This document shows positions 51,882-63,715 of a stretch of 64,000 nt of DNA, one piece after another. How positions within the stretch are numbered: the stretch's first letter is position 1; each line of letters opens with the position of its first letter. The DNA comes from Simmondsia chinensis. Its lineage: Eukaryota > Streptophyta > Magnoliopsida > Caryophyllales > Simmondsiaceae. Made by a program: the position numbers and the translations under genes. The stretch is from the NCBI GenBank assembly GCA_018398585.1, contig JAGTTD010000006.1, positions 3,608,501 to 3,672,500 on the forward strand. Direction: 5' to 3'. Under the pieces are notes generated by a model. That model worked only from the letters and a program-made list of their open reading frames with translations, made no database searches and was not told the origin of the DNA.

Positions 51882-52734
51882 GTATAGTTTGCATTTTTTT
51901 TTTAATAGTATAAGTTTGATTCAAATTCAAACAGAATATGTGAAAGGAACATAAATTGATGAATGGATATATGTTTTACCGGTAGTTTTGATTTCTTCGT
52001 ATGTGTATTAGAGAGGGACTTCGTTAATCTGAGTATTGTATTATGAGTGTAAATGAGCTAGCTTTTTTTTGAATTTGATTTTGAATCAAACCTTTATGGC
52101 ACATTCAAATATTGTTTAATCTATATTTAGTAAGGTTACCAAAATACTATGCCATATTTGAGAAATCCCTAATTTAAACATATTTCAGATTGTCTATAAT
52201 TTATATTCCAGATTAGGATACAATCATCCCGACTTGCCGCTACGAGCCTAAATCAAGTGAGTGGCTATCATTCTATTTTACTTGACTTAGTAAGAAATTT
52301 ATTCTTGATACTAGGTTCAACTAAACATGTTCTAACGAAATATGTGTAATTTATCGAATATTTTTACGCAATGCTAGTTCAAATGTAATACAACTTGGAA
52401 TTACATACTGAGCTGGGAAAATCATATCAATATTTTTAGCAAATTATGATAAAAATTTTATCGTATATTGATGTAAAAACTACCTAAATATGGCCGAAAT
52501 CATATACTGTGTTAGCATTTTTTAGGAAAAATCTAATGAGAATACTTATGTATTGTCGGAATTATGTTTCTAGATCACTCAGAATGACGACTTATCCTCT
52601 TTTAAAAGGGAAGTTATTTTCCCCCATTTGAGGGAAAATGTTTTCCTTTCCGTCACCAATCTTGCGTCAAACGGAAAAGGAGAAAACCACTTCCTAGAAT
52701 GTGGTTTTTCCCCTAAACAAACGGAGCCTAAGAG
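51882..52734. repeat. RH6 3' flank module
   Basis: GAGTGTAAATGAGCTAGC, GAGCCTAAATCAAG and TTTTTACGCAATGCTAGTTC landmarks as in RH3 and RH7. 52480-52720 is unique AT-rich DNA with no gene. Confidence 0.6.
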
Positions 52735-53491
52735 TTTCAAGTATAGAGAAATTATCATTTCGGTACCATGAGTTTTTGGCAATTTATTATATAGGTATTC
52801 TAACGTTTTAATATATACAAGTATTCTTAAGATCTAAAAATTTTATCACTTAAACACCTTGAAATTTTAAAGTTTTATCAATTTAGGCACCCTTGATAGA
52901 TTTTTTATCCAAAAATGTTGACACGACACATGATTATGATAATACATTGGTAGTTTACATAATACTTCGATGAGAATTTTGTCATAAATCTTTGAATCTC
53001 TACCAAAAACATTGACAAGACTTTTGTATATTAGTATAATCATGTACTAAATATTTCTATTCTATATAAAATAAATCAAATTCATACAAAAATTCATTAA
53101 ACTACGACATAAGGTACTTAAGTGATATAAATTTAAACATCAAAATACCTCATTGTATATGTGAAATGTCGAAGTACCCAGGTGATAAATACTCAAAATT
53201 TAGGATACTGAACTGATAATTTTTCTTAATTTTAAATATCTCAAAAATAATAATATTAGGAATGCTTTTAATACTTTTATTAACAATGACTAATTAATAA
53301 AAATATCTCTAATAAAAATAATTTCTAAATAAGAATATGGCGCCATTATATTATTAAATATTTTAAACATTTAAGTTTTGTGCGTAATCGATCAAATCTA
53401 AACCTATAAAAATGTAGAGACCCCCACCCACACCCCATATACGAACTCCAAAGAATTTATCGTTCTAAGAAAGTTAAAAAATTTAGTGTTC
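52735..53491. promoter_or_regulatory. RH7 5' flank and promoter
   Basis: 52735-53240 duplicates 50449-50960 (AGAAATTATCATTTCGGTAC, CAAGTATTCTTAAGATC, ATTGTATATGTGAAATGTCG). The promoter has a single TGGCGCCA (53338-53345) and TATAAAAATG (53405-53414), about 87 bp before the ATG. Confidence 0.65.
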
Positions 53492-54189
53492 ATGGCAAGT
53501 ACCATTCCCGATCCCGGTCCTCTCTATTCATATTACATCATCTGTAAAGAGTGTTTACCTGACATCTCTCACGATAACGTCAACTTTTCCAAACTTGACG
53601 TTCACATCAGCCTCATATGCCGCAATACTGCTAACAACCGCTACGTCCCCATATTCACTGGCACCACTAGAGTCATCCCAGATGAACCTGTCACGTGGCT
53701 CTATTTATTAAACCTACTCACTGATCCTCACACGGGCCTCACTTTGGAGATTGTTACAGCGCTTTTCACAACATCAGCTCCCCCATCTTCGATGCTATTG
53801 CCATCCTTTCTCCAGCGCTGTGTGGCATCCACCCTAGACGTCGATTGCGATTTCAAGTCGAGATTGACCTTGTGACTATCGAATCAAATGAGGAAGACGA
53901 GGATGAGAATGAAAACGAGAAGGAAATTAACCAAGTTATTGAATTATCTTTTCAAGAGGCAAGTTCACCTGAGTATGATAAGGCAGACGAGGTGACGCTC
54001 GTGGCTACTTTGAAGGAGGTAAATGTGGCTAAGGAAGAGTGTTGTGTAATGTGTTATGAAGAGATGACAGTTGGGCAGGAGACAAAGAGACTACAATGTG
54101 GGCACGTGTTTCATTATGTGTGCATTTTCAAGTGGTCACGTGATTATAGTCGTCAATGTTCTCTTTGCCGATTTGAGTTACCAATTTGA
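53492..54189 (+). pseudogene. RING-H2 family pseudogene RH7 (single frameshift)
   Basis: ATG at 53492 with the family start MASTIPDPGPLYSYY. The frame is open to about 53735, where CCTC-ACTTTGG lacks one base relative to the CCTCCACTTTGG of RH6. The frame then changes, and the rest (acidic block and a complete finger with all eight ligands: CCVMC, CGHVFHYVC, CSLC, ending FELPI) is open in the next frame. With one missing base as the only defect, it is the youngest pseudogene or possibly an assembly error in a working gene. Confidence 0.8.
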
Positions 54190-54413
54190 GTATAGTTTGC
54201 ATTTTTTATTTGTATTTTTAAATATATAAGTTTGATTCAAATTCAAACAGAATATGTGAAAAGGAACATATTTGATTCAAATTCAAACAGAATATGTGAA
54301 AAGGAACATAAATTGGTGAATGGATATATGTTTTATGAGTAGTTTTGATTTCTTCATATTTGTATTAGAGAGGGACTTCGTTAATCTGAATATTGTATTA
54401 TGAGTATAAATGA
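54190..54413. repeat. RH7 3' flank, first part
   Basis: Contains a tandem repeat of TTTGATTCAAATTCAAACAG (54230 and 54270) and the GAGTATAAATGAGTTAG target into which the copia element inserted. Confidence 0.7.
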
Positions 54414-54543
54414 GTTAGTCCAAGATTATGAGTTAGTAAACATACCCAATAGGGTTGCTGAGACATATATTTATAGTACTAAGAATAGGAATAATTACAA
54501 AATATTTGCAGAATAATATCAGGATAATATCATAATAATATCA

Positions 54544-55834
54544 CTAATACGCCCCCTCAATCTGTGCGAGGGGGACCAGGTGCAGAATGGCTTTATGGTA
54601 ACAGAAGCGATTAGTAGCCAACCCCTTGGTAAATATGTCAACAACCTGTTTGGTGGTAGGAGTGTATCGAACCTGGCTATCACCCTTAACAACCTTCTCA
54701 TGAACATAATGAAAGTCAACATCAACGTGCTTGCCGCGATCATTAGAGATAGGATTTGCAGCCAAGTAAGTAGCAGATACGTTATCACAGTACACAAGAA
54801 TCAGACCAGAATGGCCCAGGCGTACGTCACGTATGAGATATCGTATCCAATCACATTCAGCAACCACCTTGGAAACAGCGTGATATTCAGACTCAGTGGA
54901 GGACTTGGCAACCGTTGTCTGCTTCATAGCACCCTATGAAATAAAGTTGGGACCTAGAAATAGAGCAAAACCTGTAGTGGAGCGACGGGTGTCAGAACAG
55001 CCACCCAATCAGCATCAGTATATGCAGTAACAGATGTGCAAGAACCCAGAGCTATGGTGAGACCATGATCAGGCGTGAGCTTTAGGTATCGATGGATGCG
55101 TTTAATCATCTGCCAATGAGAAGTAGTGGGAGCGTGCATAAACTGAGAGACACGATTGACGGCGTATGCAATATCCGGATGGGTCATGGTGAGGTACTGG
55201 AGTGCACCCATTGCACTACGGAACGCGGTCGAATCAGGTAGAAGAGACCCATCAGCCGTAAAGGGTTGTGCCCAAGCTGGTAAAGGAGTTTGTACAGGTT
55301 TTGCCTCAAGCATGTCATACTAGCCCAGTCAGTCAAGGGTGTACTTATGTTGGAAAAGAAATAGGCCATGTTTGGTGAATTTGGTCTCAATGCCAAGAAA
55401 GTAGTGAAGTGGGCCTAGGTCTTTCATTGCAAATAAAGTGGAGAGAGAAGCAGTGAGATGAGTGAGTAAAGAAGAGTCAGATCCAGTAAGGATAATGTCA
55501 TCAACATACAGTAAAAGGTACACAATGCTACGAGGCAATCGATGTATGAAACGAGAGGGATCAGCCTTACTACAATAGAAACCCAGGTTGTAGAGGAACG
55601 TATTAAACCTGTGAAACCAAGCTCGAGGTGCCTTTTGAGGCCGTATAGAGCCTTATGCAGGCGGCATACATGCGTGGGAAATTTCCTGTGTATAAAACCT
55701 GGAGGCTGACTCATGTATACCTCTTCATTAAGAAATCCACGTAAAAACGCATTTTTGACATTCAGTTGGCGAATGGACCACTTGTTAGTGACAGCAAGTG
55801 CAAGTATGAACCTAATGGTGGTAGGTTTAACCAC
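54544..55834 (-). pseudogene. copia reverse transcriptase and RNase H
   Basis: Three frames: 55834-55424 ([15 protein letters not shown]), 55538-55329 ([14 protein letters not shown], the catalytic YVDD box, then DLGPLHYFLGIE) and 55313-54544 in two pieces (QYLTMTHPDIAYAVN, then SSTESEYHAVSKVVAEC of RNase H, ending QIEGAY). A stop falls near 55320 and a frameshift near 54950. Confidence 0.85.
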
Positions 55835-55948
55835 AGGGCTAAACGTTTCAAAATAGTCAAGGCCCCCACGCTGGTGAAAACCCTGAGCAACAAGACGAGC
55901 CTTAAAACGATCAATAGAGCCATCAGGTTTATACTTGACTTTGTACTT

Positions 55949-57391
55949 TCAAGTACTACCGACTACATTTTGAGAAGGAGAGACGGGTACGAGGTCCCAT
56001 GTATGGTTTTGAATAAGTGCATTGAATTTTTTAGCCACGACTTCCTGCCACTGAGGGTTTTTAACGGCCTGTGAAAAACATGTTGGTTCCTGAACCAAAA
56101 CAACAGAGCTAAGAGATAGAATATGCTTGGATTTACATATCCCGTCTTTAAGGCGGGTACGCATGGGATGGACATTGACGGTGACAGGAGCAACCATGGG
56201 CGTGGGGGACGGCCAGGGGTGACCATTCAAGGAGATCACAGGAGAGCCGATTGGGGAAGCCTGGCATGCTCCCCCTGAGTCGAGAGTAGCACCTGTCCCG
56301 TCCATGGAGACCACGGTGGTGGAGTCAAGTGTAGTAGCCAAGGGGAAAGAGGCAGGTAAAACCGTGGGCGAGAGCGGGCCTGACAGCCCACTCGAGGCCA
56401 CCGAGGGTGACGCACTAGGCACAGCCGAGCAGCTAGGATGAGCCATAATTGGACTTGGCAGGGGGATGTCAACCAAGGCTGAGCTTGGCGGCGCATGCAT
56501 ACTAGACACGATGTCAGGATAAGGAAATAAATGTTCTACTAAATGCACATGACAACTAGTGTAGACACGACCAGTAGTGGGGCCCAAGCACTGGTACCCC
56601 TTGTAACGTCCTGCATACCCAATTAACACACATGAGATAGAACGTGGGGCCAATTTATGAGGAGTACAAGATGTGATGTTAGGATAACAAGCACACCCAA
56701 AGACCCAAAAAAAGTTGTAGTTTGGCGCCTTTTTAAACAACTTTTCAAAAGGTGTAAGATTTTGTAAGTTTGGAGTGGGCAACTGATTTATAATGTAACA
56801 CGCAGTGCAAACGGCGTCAGCCCAAAATTTTGGAGGAAAATGCGCCTGAAAAAGTAGAGTCCGTGCCATTTCACTTAAATGTTGATGCTTTCGTTCCGCC
56901 AGCCCATTTTGTTGTGGGGTATCAGGACATGAGAGGCGGAAGTGAATACCGTGGGTATGACAAAGGGTGGCCATGGGCCTGTTGTCAAACTCACGACCTC
57001 CGTCACTTTGAAAACATTTAATTTTAAAATTAAATTGATTTTCAACCAGGGTCTTAAAATTAGAAAAGATGAAGTACACTTCATCCTTCCGTTGCATCGG
57101 GTAGAGCCTGGTGAAGTGAGTGAAATCATCAACAAATAGCACATAATATCGAAAGACAGAATAAAAAACAACGGGCAATTGCCAAACATCTGAATGAATT
57201 AATTGTAAAGGTAAAGAAGTATCATGTAACACACGTGAAAAAGGTAAACGATGTGACTTTCCTAAACAACATGCAGAACAATGTGTTATTGTGCTAGAAC
57301 GAGAAACACCAGTAATCAAAGAGTGAGTACATAAAGTGTTCGAAACAGAATTCCCTAAATGACCTAACCGCCTATGCCATAGCTCAGCCAT
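55949..57391 (-). pseudogene. copia integrase
   Basis: 480 open codons. An H2C2-like zinc region (LWHRRLGHLG...HCSACCLGKSHRLPFS), core motifs (IHSDVW, VDDFTHFTRLY, QSDGGREF, PDTPQQNGLAERKH) and the GxxGYxxxxKG-type C-terminal region (CVLIGYAGRYKGYQC). A long Pro/Ser-rich linker runs to QAVKNPQWQEVV, the start of the reverse-transcriptase domain. The catalytic residues look kept, but neighbours in the polyprotein are broken. Confidence 0.9.
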
Positions 57392-57433
57392 GACTGTCCG
57401 TGCAACAAGTCCAGTAGGATGAGGAGAAAACCC

Positions 57434-59165
57434 TTATAGGGGGCCTTCACTGCATATCCTGAGAAGTGGCGTCCCCGTAGCCTTGTCCTTAATACAAAAA
57501 GAAGAAGAATCAAACTCAATAACACAGTTATTATCACGACACAACTGTTTAATAGACAAGAGTTTGTATGCAAGGTCAGGAACCAACATAACATTAGGAA
57601 GCAACAGGTCACGAGTTTTAGTACGAATTTTCAAAAAACCAACATGTGTAATCGGTAATAAGGACCCATTGCCAACTTGTATTGATTTTGAACCACGATA
57701 AACATTGTGTTGAGTTAAAATACTAGCGTTGGAAGTCATATGATAGGACACCCCGAAGTCCGGGTACCATGTAGGATCAGGATGATTAGCAACATACATG
57801 GCCGAGAGGGATTGGGAGAGGTCAGAGTTGGCATAGCGGTGAGGGCAAAGAGAGGCAGCATGACCAGCTTGATGACAAATCTAACAAACTAAGGGACCAG
57901 CACCTAGTATACTATCATGAGGCGGACAAGGGTTCATACCTGCAAAACAACCCCAGTTCTGTGGATACCGAGAAGGAGCACCAGTAGGAGCCATACCTGT
58001 ACCAAAAGACTGTTGGTGGCCTTGACCGTGCGCACCACGACCCCCATTATTCCCATTGCAATTGTTATTGTTGGGTCCACGACCCTTACGACCACGCCCT
58101 CCACGACCCCGACCAGAACCTGAATAGTCCGACGGCGCACCACTTGCAGTAAGGGCATAACCGTGATCAATGGAAGAGTGTGCGTGTATGCGAGAAAGAG
58201 CAGCTTCCTCATCTAACAATGCAGTCTTGAGTTGCTCAAAGGAGAGGTTACAAGACGACTAGCGAGTGAAGGTATTAAATGCGGCGTACTCCGGAGGAAG
58301 ACCGAAGAGGGCATAGTGGAGGAGCTCACTGTTTGACACCGGTGAATCTATAGCTGCCAAGTCATCGGCTATGGTTTTAAGTTCAGTGAGGTATGCGGTC
58401 ATGGTTTTATTGTCTTTACATAGAGAGATGAGTTGGGAGCGTAGGTCAAAGTCCTTGGCGAGGGAGTGGTCATGAAAGCGTTTGGCTAGTGCATCCCACA
58501 TCTCACGAGAGGTGGGATGATGAATGACATCATTAAGGACCGGGCGGGCTAGGGAAGCAGATAAGCATGCCCTAATGCTTTGGTCAATGCAAGACCAGGT
58601 TATGGCATCAGGACTAGGGATATATTGACCCGTGGGTGTAGAAATTTGATTGGGGGGACAAGGATTTGAGCCATTGACGAAACCCATGAGTCGATGGGCA
58701 CAAAGAACCATAGAAATTTGTTCACGCCTCATGGTATAATCTGTGGGGGTTTCTAGTTTAATAGTGACTAAATTTGCAATAGAGGAGGGGGGGAAGAGGG
58801 CTCATGTTGGGAGGGAGAGCCACGAGGGGCGGCGCCCCAGATATGGGAGGTGTAGAGTAATTAGGGAAATTGAACAGGGAGTAAGGAGGACCGAGGTTAC
58901 ACCCGGAGGAGGACATACCATGAGTTGTAGGGAACGTGACCGAATCAACATGCGAGAGGGGATGAGTAGGAAGCGGGAACCCATGATTGAACCCGGAAGG
59001 AGAGGAGCCTAACGCAGGCCAAGCGGTCATCGCCGGTTGCGACGAGGGCTGGGTAAGGCTAGCTGATGTGGTGGGGGGTGATCGATTGACAGCAGTCGAG
59101 ACCGGAGATAGGGGAGGGAAGGCATCGGTATTGGAGAGGGAGGGAGAAGAGGAGGAGGCAGCCAT
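57434..59165 (-). pseudogene. copia gag and protease
   Basis: Frames 59165-58758, 58732-58259, 58219-57881 and 57799-57434. The gag core has TREMWDALAKRF and LTELKTIADDLAAI-like segments, a Gly/Asn-rich linker (RGRGGRGRKGRG), a CCHC knuckle region interrupted by a TAG near 57880, and a protease active site DFG (YPDFGVSYHMT) instead of DSG. The changed catalytic motif and several stops mean it is dead. Confidence 0.85.
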
Positions 59166-59477
59166 AGGTTCACTGGTTCAATTGCCGGAGACACTACACG
59201 TGAGCGACCGGAGGAGAGGGGAGAAGGGTGACGGTGGCGGCAGTGAGCCCGGGCAGCGGCTAGGGTTTCGGTAGAAGGAGGGAGAGAGAATTTTTGTTTT
59301 AGGTTTTGGTATGCTCTGATACTATGTGAGATTATGAGTTAGTGAGCATACCCAGTAGGGTTGTTGAGGAATATATTTATAGTAATAAGAACAGGAATAA
59401 TTGCAGAATATTCACAGAATAATATCAAGATAATATCATAACAATATCAGGATAATATCATAATAATATCACTAATA

Positions 59478-61434
59478 GTTAGCTTCTTCTTGAATTTGAG
59501 TTTGAATCGAGCCATTATGGAACATTCAAATATTGTTTAAACCACATTTAGCAAGATTACTAAAATACTATACCATATTTGAGAAATCTCTAATTTAAAC
59601 TTATTTCATATTGTCTATAATTTAAATTCCATATTATCTCGTCTGCTCTACAAGCCTAAATCAAGCGAGCGACTGAATTGTAAAATATCATTCTATTTTA
59701 CTCGATTTAGTACGAAATTTATTTTTGATACTAGGCTCAACTAAACTTCTTGTTCGAACGAAATACGTGAAATTTATCAAATATTTTTACGCAATGCTAG
59801 TTCGAATACATTACAACTTGGAATTACATCCTGAACTGGGAAAAAGATATTTATAGTATTTTTTTTCTAAAATTTTATCATTTAAGTATTTTGAGATGTA
59901 TTAATTTATTATTTATATGTTTAGATATTTAAATATTTTTAAATTGATTATATGAGAATCAGTATAAAGTTTTTTATTTAAAACAAAAAAAAAGACATAT
60001 AGAATATAAATTTTCAAAAGTTATTGCTTGAAATTAAAGTCTCGATGATCTAGTTTAAAATGAATAAATTATATACAAATAATTTAAAGAGTTATTTATG
60101 TCTAAAGTCCTTATATTTTATCAATTATGTCAATTAAATCCATGTAGAAGTTACATTGTGGTGCTCATATGTAACATAATTGTGCCGTTAAAAAGCACAG
60201 TACTACAATCCGAAGGCAACTCATTGGAACACCAAGACACCCAAGACAGTAGACTACTTGTAATCCAAACTCCAACACATAAAACGCCAAACCACCTAAA
60301 ATGACATATCCGATAAGGATATCCCTAAAAACAAACAACTGACCGAGCCACGAGATTGTAGCTAGTGGCTTGTTTGTGAATGTGGTTCATCTGTGTCATT
60401 CCAATTTGCATTTATTATTTTATTTGTAGTAATTTGCATCCTATTAACATATATTTTGTGCAGTGTATCAATTCAATTCATATCTTATTATTCGTATTAA
60501 TAGTCATTGTACTTTTTAAAGGTAAAACAATATCATTCAAACTGTATAACTTTTCTAAGAATTAACTAAAATTTAAGTGCGATTTTAGAAAAAATACTGA
60601 AATTTTCTAATTTAAGGTGCGTTTAGTATCCTATAAACTCTGACTTTTTATTTCTTCTATTGCATTTATGGATTAGATTTTATTATTCTTCTTCATTTTG
60701 AAAGAAAAAAGAAATATTTTATATGCATATATATCTAGTTAAAAACATCAAATAATACAATATAATAATTACTAATTCGTGAAAATAGTGTATAAATAAT
60801 TAATTATTTATAAATAATTAATTTTTAATTATTAAATACGTAAATTAAATATTAAACCTAATTATCCAAACGAAGTCTAAGCTTGAAAAGAAAAGCTAAG
60901 ACAAAACGGGGCATTTTGTCCAGTAAACAAAACGGGTATTGAAGGTTGCTTTTGTTATTTTATTGTAATATTAATAAAAAATAATTATCATATTAACATT
61001 GTAAATAAAAAATGACATTATCACGCTGAAGAGAGCCTTTTTTATTGATATGATCAAAACTTAAAGGTCTTTTTATGAATTAAAAAATAAGCATCTTTTT
61101 TATTATTTTCAAAACCTTACGAGGTACTGAAATATATATATATATATATTAGGTATCAAAACAAAATATTAGAAATAAAAATACAAAACAGTTAATAACT
61201 TAAGTTATACACACAAAATTTAATAAACGTCATCGATGGAAGAATCTGGCGCCACTATCTAATTTTTATACAAATATATGGCGCCATTATTTTTAATAAA
61301 TATTTTTAAACATTTAAATTTTATTGGTAATTTGCTAAATCTAAACCTATAAATATGTGGAGACCTCCATCCACACCCCATATACTAACTTCAAAGAATT
61401 CATTGCTCCAAGAAAGTTAAAAAATTTAGCATTC
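59478..61434. promoter_or_regulatory. RH7 3' flank and RH8 promoter
   Basis: 59478-60690 is the RH7 flank, closely matching the RH3 flank including the empty copia site (60499-60515). The RH8 promoter follows: TGGCGCCA at 61247-61254 and 61279-61286 (32 bp apart) and a TATA box CTATAAATATG (61347-61357), about 87 bp before the ATG. A TATATA run lies at 61133-61149. Confidence 0.7.
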
Positions 61435-62024
61435 ATGGCAAGTACCATTCCCAATCCCGGTCCGCTCTATTCATATTGCACCATCTATGTAGAGCGTTTA
61501 CCTGACGTCTCTCCTCATAATGTCAATTTTTCCAACCTTAACGTCCAGATTGACCTCATTTGCCGCAAGATCATCAATGGCCACCACAGCCCCACCTCTG
61601 TTGGCACCACTAGGGTCATCCCGGATGAACCTACCACGTGGCTCAATTTACTAAACCTACTAGCTCAACCCCATATGGGCATCCATTGCAGAGATCATTA
61701 CAACATCTTTTACAGCATCAGATCCACTATCTCTTCTGATATTGACTTCCTTTCTCCACTGTTGAGTGGAGTCCACTCTAGACACCTACTGTGATTTGAA
61801 GTCAAGATTGACCTTGTCACTGTCGAGTCAAATGAGGAAAACGAGGCTGAGGGTGAGTACGACGGGGAAATCAATCGTGTTGCAGAAACATCATTCCAAG
61901 ATGAAGGCTCACTTGAATATGATAAGCCAGATGAGAAGGTGCCTGTGGCGGCTATAGAGGAGGTTAAGATCGAGAAGGAAGAGTGTTGTGTAGTGTGTTA
62001 TGTCGGTTTGAGCTATCTATTTGA
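61435..62024 (+). pseudogene. RING-H2 family pseudogene RH8, RING deleted
   Basis: ATG at 61435 (MASTIPNPGPLYSYC); the longer frame from 61357 uses sequence upstream of the real start. TGA at about 61792 replaces a CGA/CGC codon near HSRHLL. After it the same frame continues with an acidic block to CCVVCY. There GTGTTATG is joined to TCGGTTTGAG, removing nearly the whole finger (about 110 bp), and the remnant ends with SYLFE. A stop plus a deleted catalytic domain make it a clear pseudogene with a well-kept promoter. Confidence 0.85.
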
Positions 62025-63715
62025 GTCTGATTTAGATTCTTTATTTTGATAAATATTTCATTTTTAGTTTGATTTCTTTATATCTGTATTAAATAGACAT
62101 TTTTTTGTTAAGCATACTGTACTTAGGGTGTAAAGAAGTCGAGTATTCTCGTGTATTTAGTCTTTATCGAGCATTTAAATCTTTTTTTCAAACTCAAGAT
62201 AGTACGATATTACAATGTTTGATACTATATTCGACTCAGCTTGTTAATCTAATTGAGTCCAATCAAGCTCGTTATCTAGTTCATCTTGTTGGCCAAGGTT
62301 GCTTGTATTGCTCCAAACCTTGATTGATTTCAAAAATGTGTAATTTGTCGAATACGTAGTTGATTTAAGTTATTGAACCCGAAATGAAACATTAACACAA
62401 ACAAAATCTAATAAATTTAGTCAAAGATATCGTCCCTACCAAATGAGCTGAGAAGAATTAGGCGTACAGTTCGAATACAATACGAGTTCAAGAAATATCT
62501 TGAATTTTATTATTTTACTACTTAGATATTTAGATTCTCAATATATATGACTAGCGTTTACAATAATTCAATTTTTATCACTTATGTATCCTCCAGTGGA
62601 ATTAGACTAATTTTGTTTTTAAATGTTGTAATTTATTTAAAAAAACAAAATAATAACAGATAGATAGAATATAAATTTCGTAAGGTATTGCTTGAAATTA
62701 AAGTCTCAATGATCTAATTTAAAATAAATTAATTATAAACAAATAATTTGAATTGTTATCCACCTCAAAGATTCATGCATTTTATTCATTGTGTCAATCT
62801 AGTTACCAGTTACCATTTATGTAATTATATCAAATTAGTTTCGCTATAATTTATATTTTGTCAATTTAGTCTGTAAATAAAATTTAGCAATGAATCTTTT
62901 TTAATGTTTCGATCATTAGTTGGTTTATTTAAAAGCATACAAACTTTTATTTCTGTTGAAAAATGTGTTATTTAAGCGATCTTTCTTCAAATTTTGAAAA
63001 ATTACCTTTTACCTAAAACACTAATGTGTTCGGAAAACAAAAAGTTTAGTCAAATAGGTACTCAATACGCATATAGGGCTTTTCCAGATCATTTATAATG
63101 GTTAAATAAAGTACGATGTACTTTTCTACTTTAGAGAAACAAAAAACTAATAAACTTTTAGCGAGTACTATTAAAAGAATAATTTTGTTAATATCCAAGA
63201 AATTATATAAAATTTTTTGGAACTTATTATGCTAAAATTACCCTGATATTAACAGAAGTTGTCCTAGTAATAATATAGCATATTTCTTAAAGCCAAGTCA
63301 TAAACAAGATCAAAGAAATTTGAGGCAAAAAAAACTCGAACTGAAAACTTTAATTATAAAGATTTAATTTTGAAAAAAGAATTTAATAATCTAATAGGAA
63401 GATTAAACATATAGTGTTAGAGAGTAATTAATTTAATATATTATGCTTTTTGTAATCCGATAATTTTATCCAAGGTGTATTGGGTACAAAATTAGCTGTA
63501 TATTTCTTGGTTCTTCTTTTATATGTCGGTCGTTGCGGTGATATGTTTAAAGTAACCATTGAAATTTATATGTAATAGAAAAATAAAATTAATTATGGAT
63601 TTAATATAAATCACAATAATAATTAGCTAATGAGAAACTAATTAAGTTTAACATTAATTTTATAATTAATAATTTATTGCTATCTTATTAGGTAAATAGT
63701 TGAGATTTTTTTTTG
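62025..63715. other. RH8 3' flank and AT-rich DNA, no gene seen
   Basis: Positions 62155-62190 resemble the RH5 flank and 62690-62930 resembles the RH4 flank (TGAAATTAAAGTCTCAATGA, ATCATTAGTTGG). 62950-63715 is AT-rich with nothing recognised. Confidence 0.45.

Larger units (their letters stand above)
54419..59477 (-). mobile_element. Ty1/copia LTR retrotransposon, short LTRs (inactive)
   Basis: LTRs of 131 bp (54419-54549) and 151 bp (59327-59477), 5 bp duplication GTTAG (54414-54418, 59478-59482). Read on the minus strand. The primer site lies left of 59327 (TAGTATCAGAG on the minus strand) and a G-rich purine tract next to 54549. Gag, protease, integrase, reverse transcriptase and RNase H follow in copia order. 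Frameshifts and stops make it inactive. The small LTRs and about 5 kb length resemble Ale/Retrofit-type elements. The RH6 and RH3 flanks are empty sites. Confidence 0.88.
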
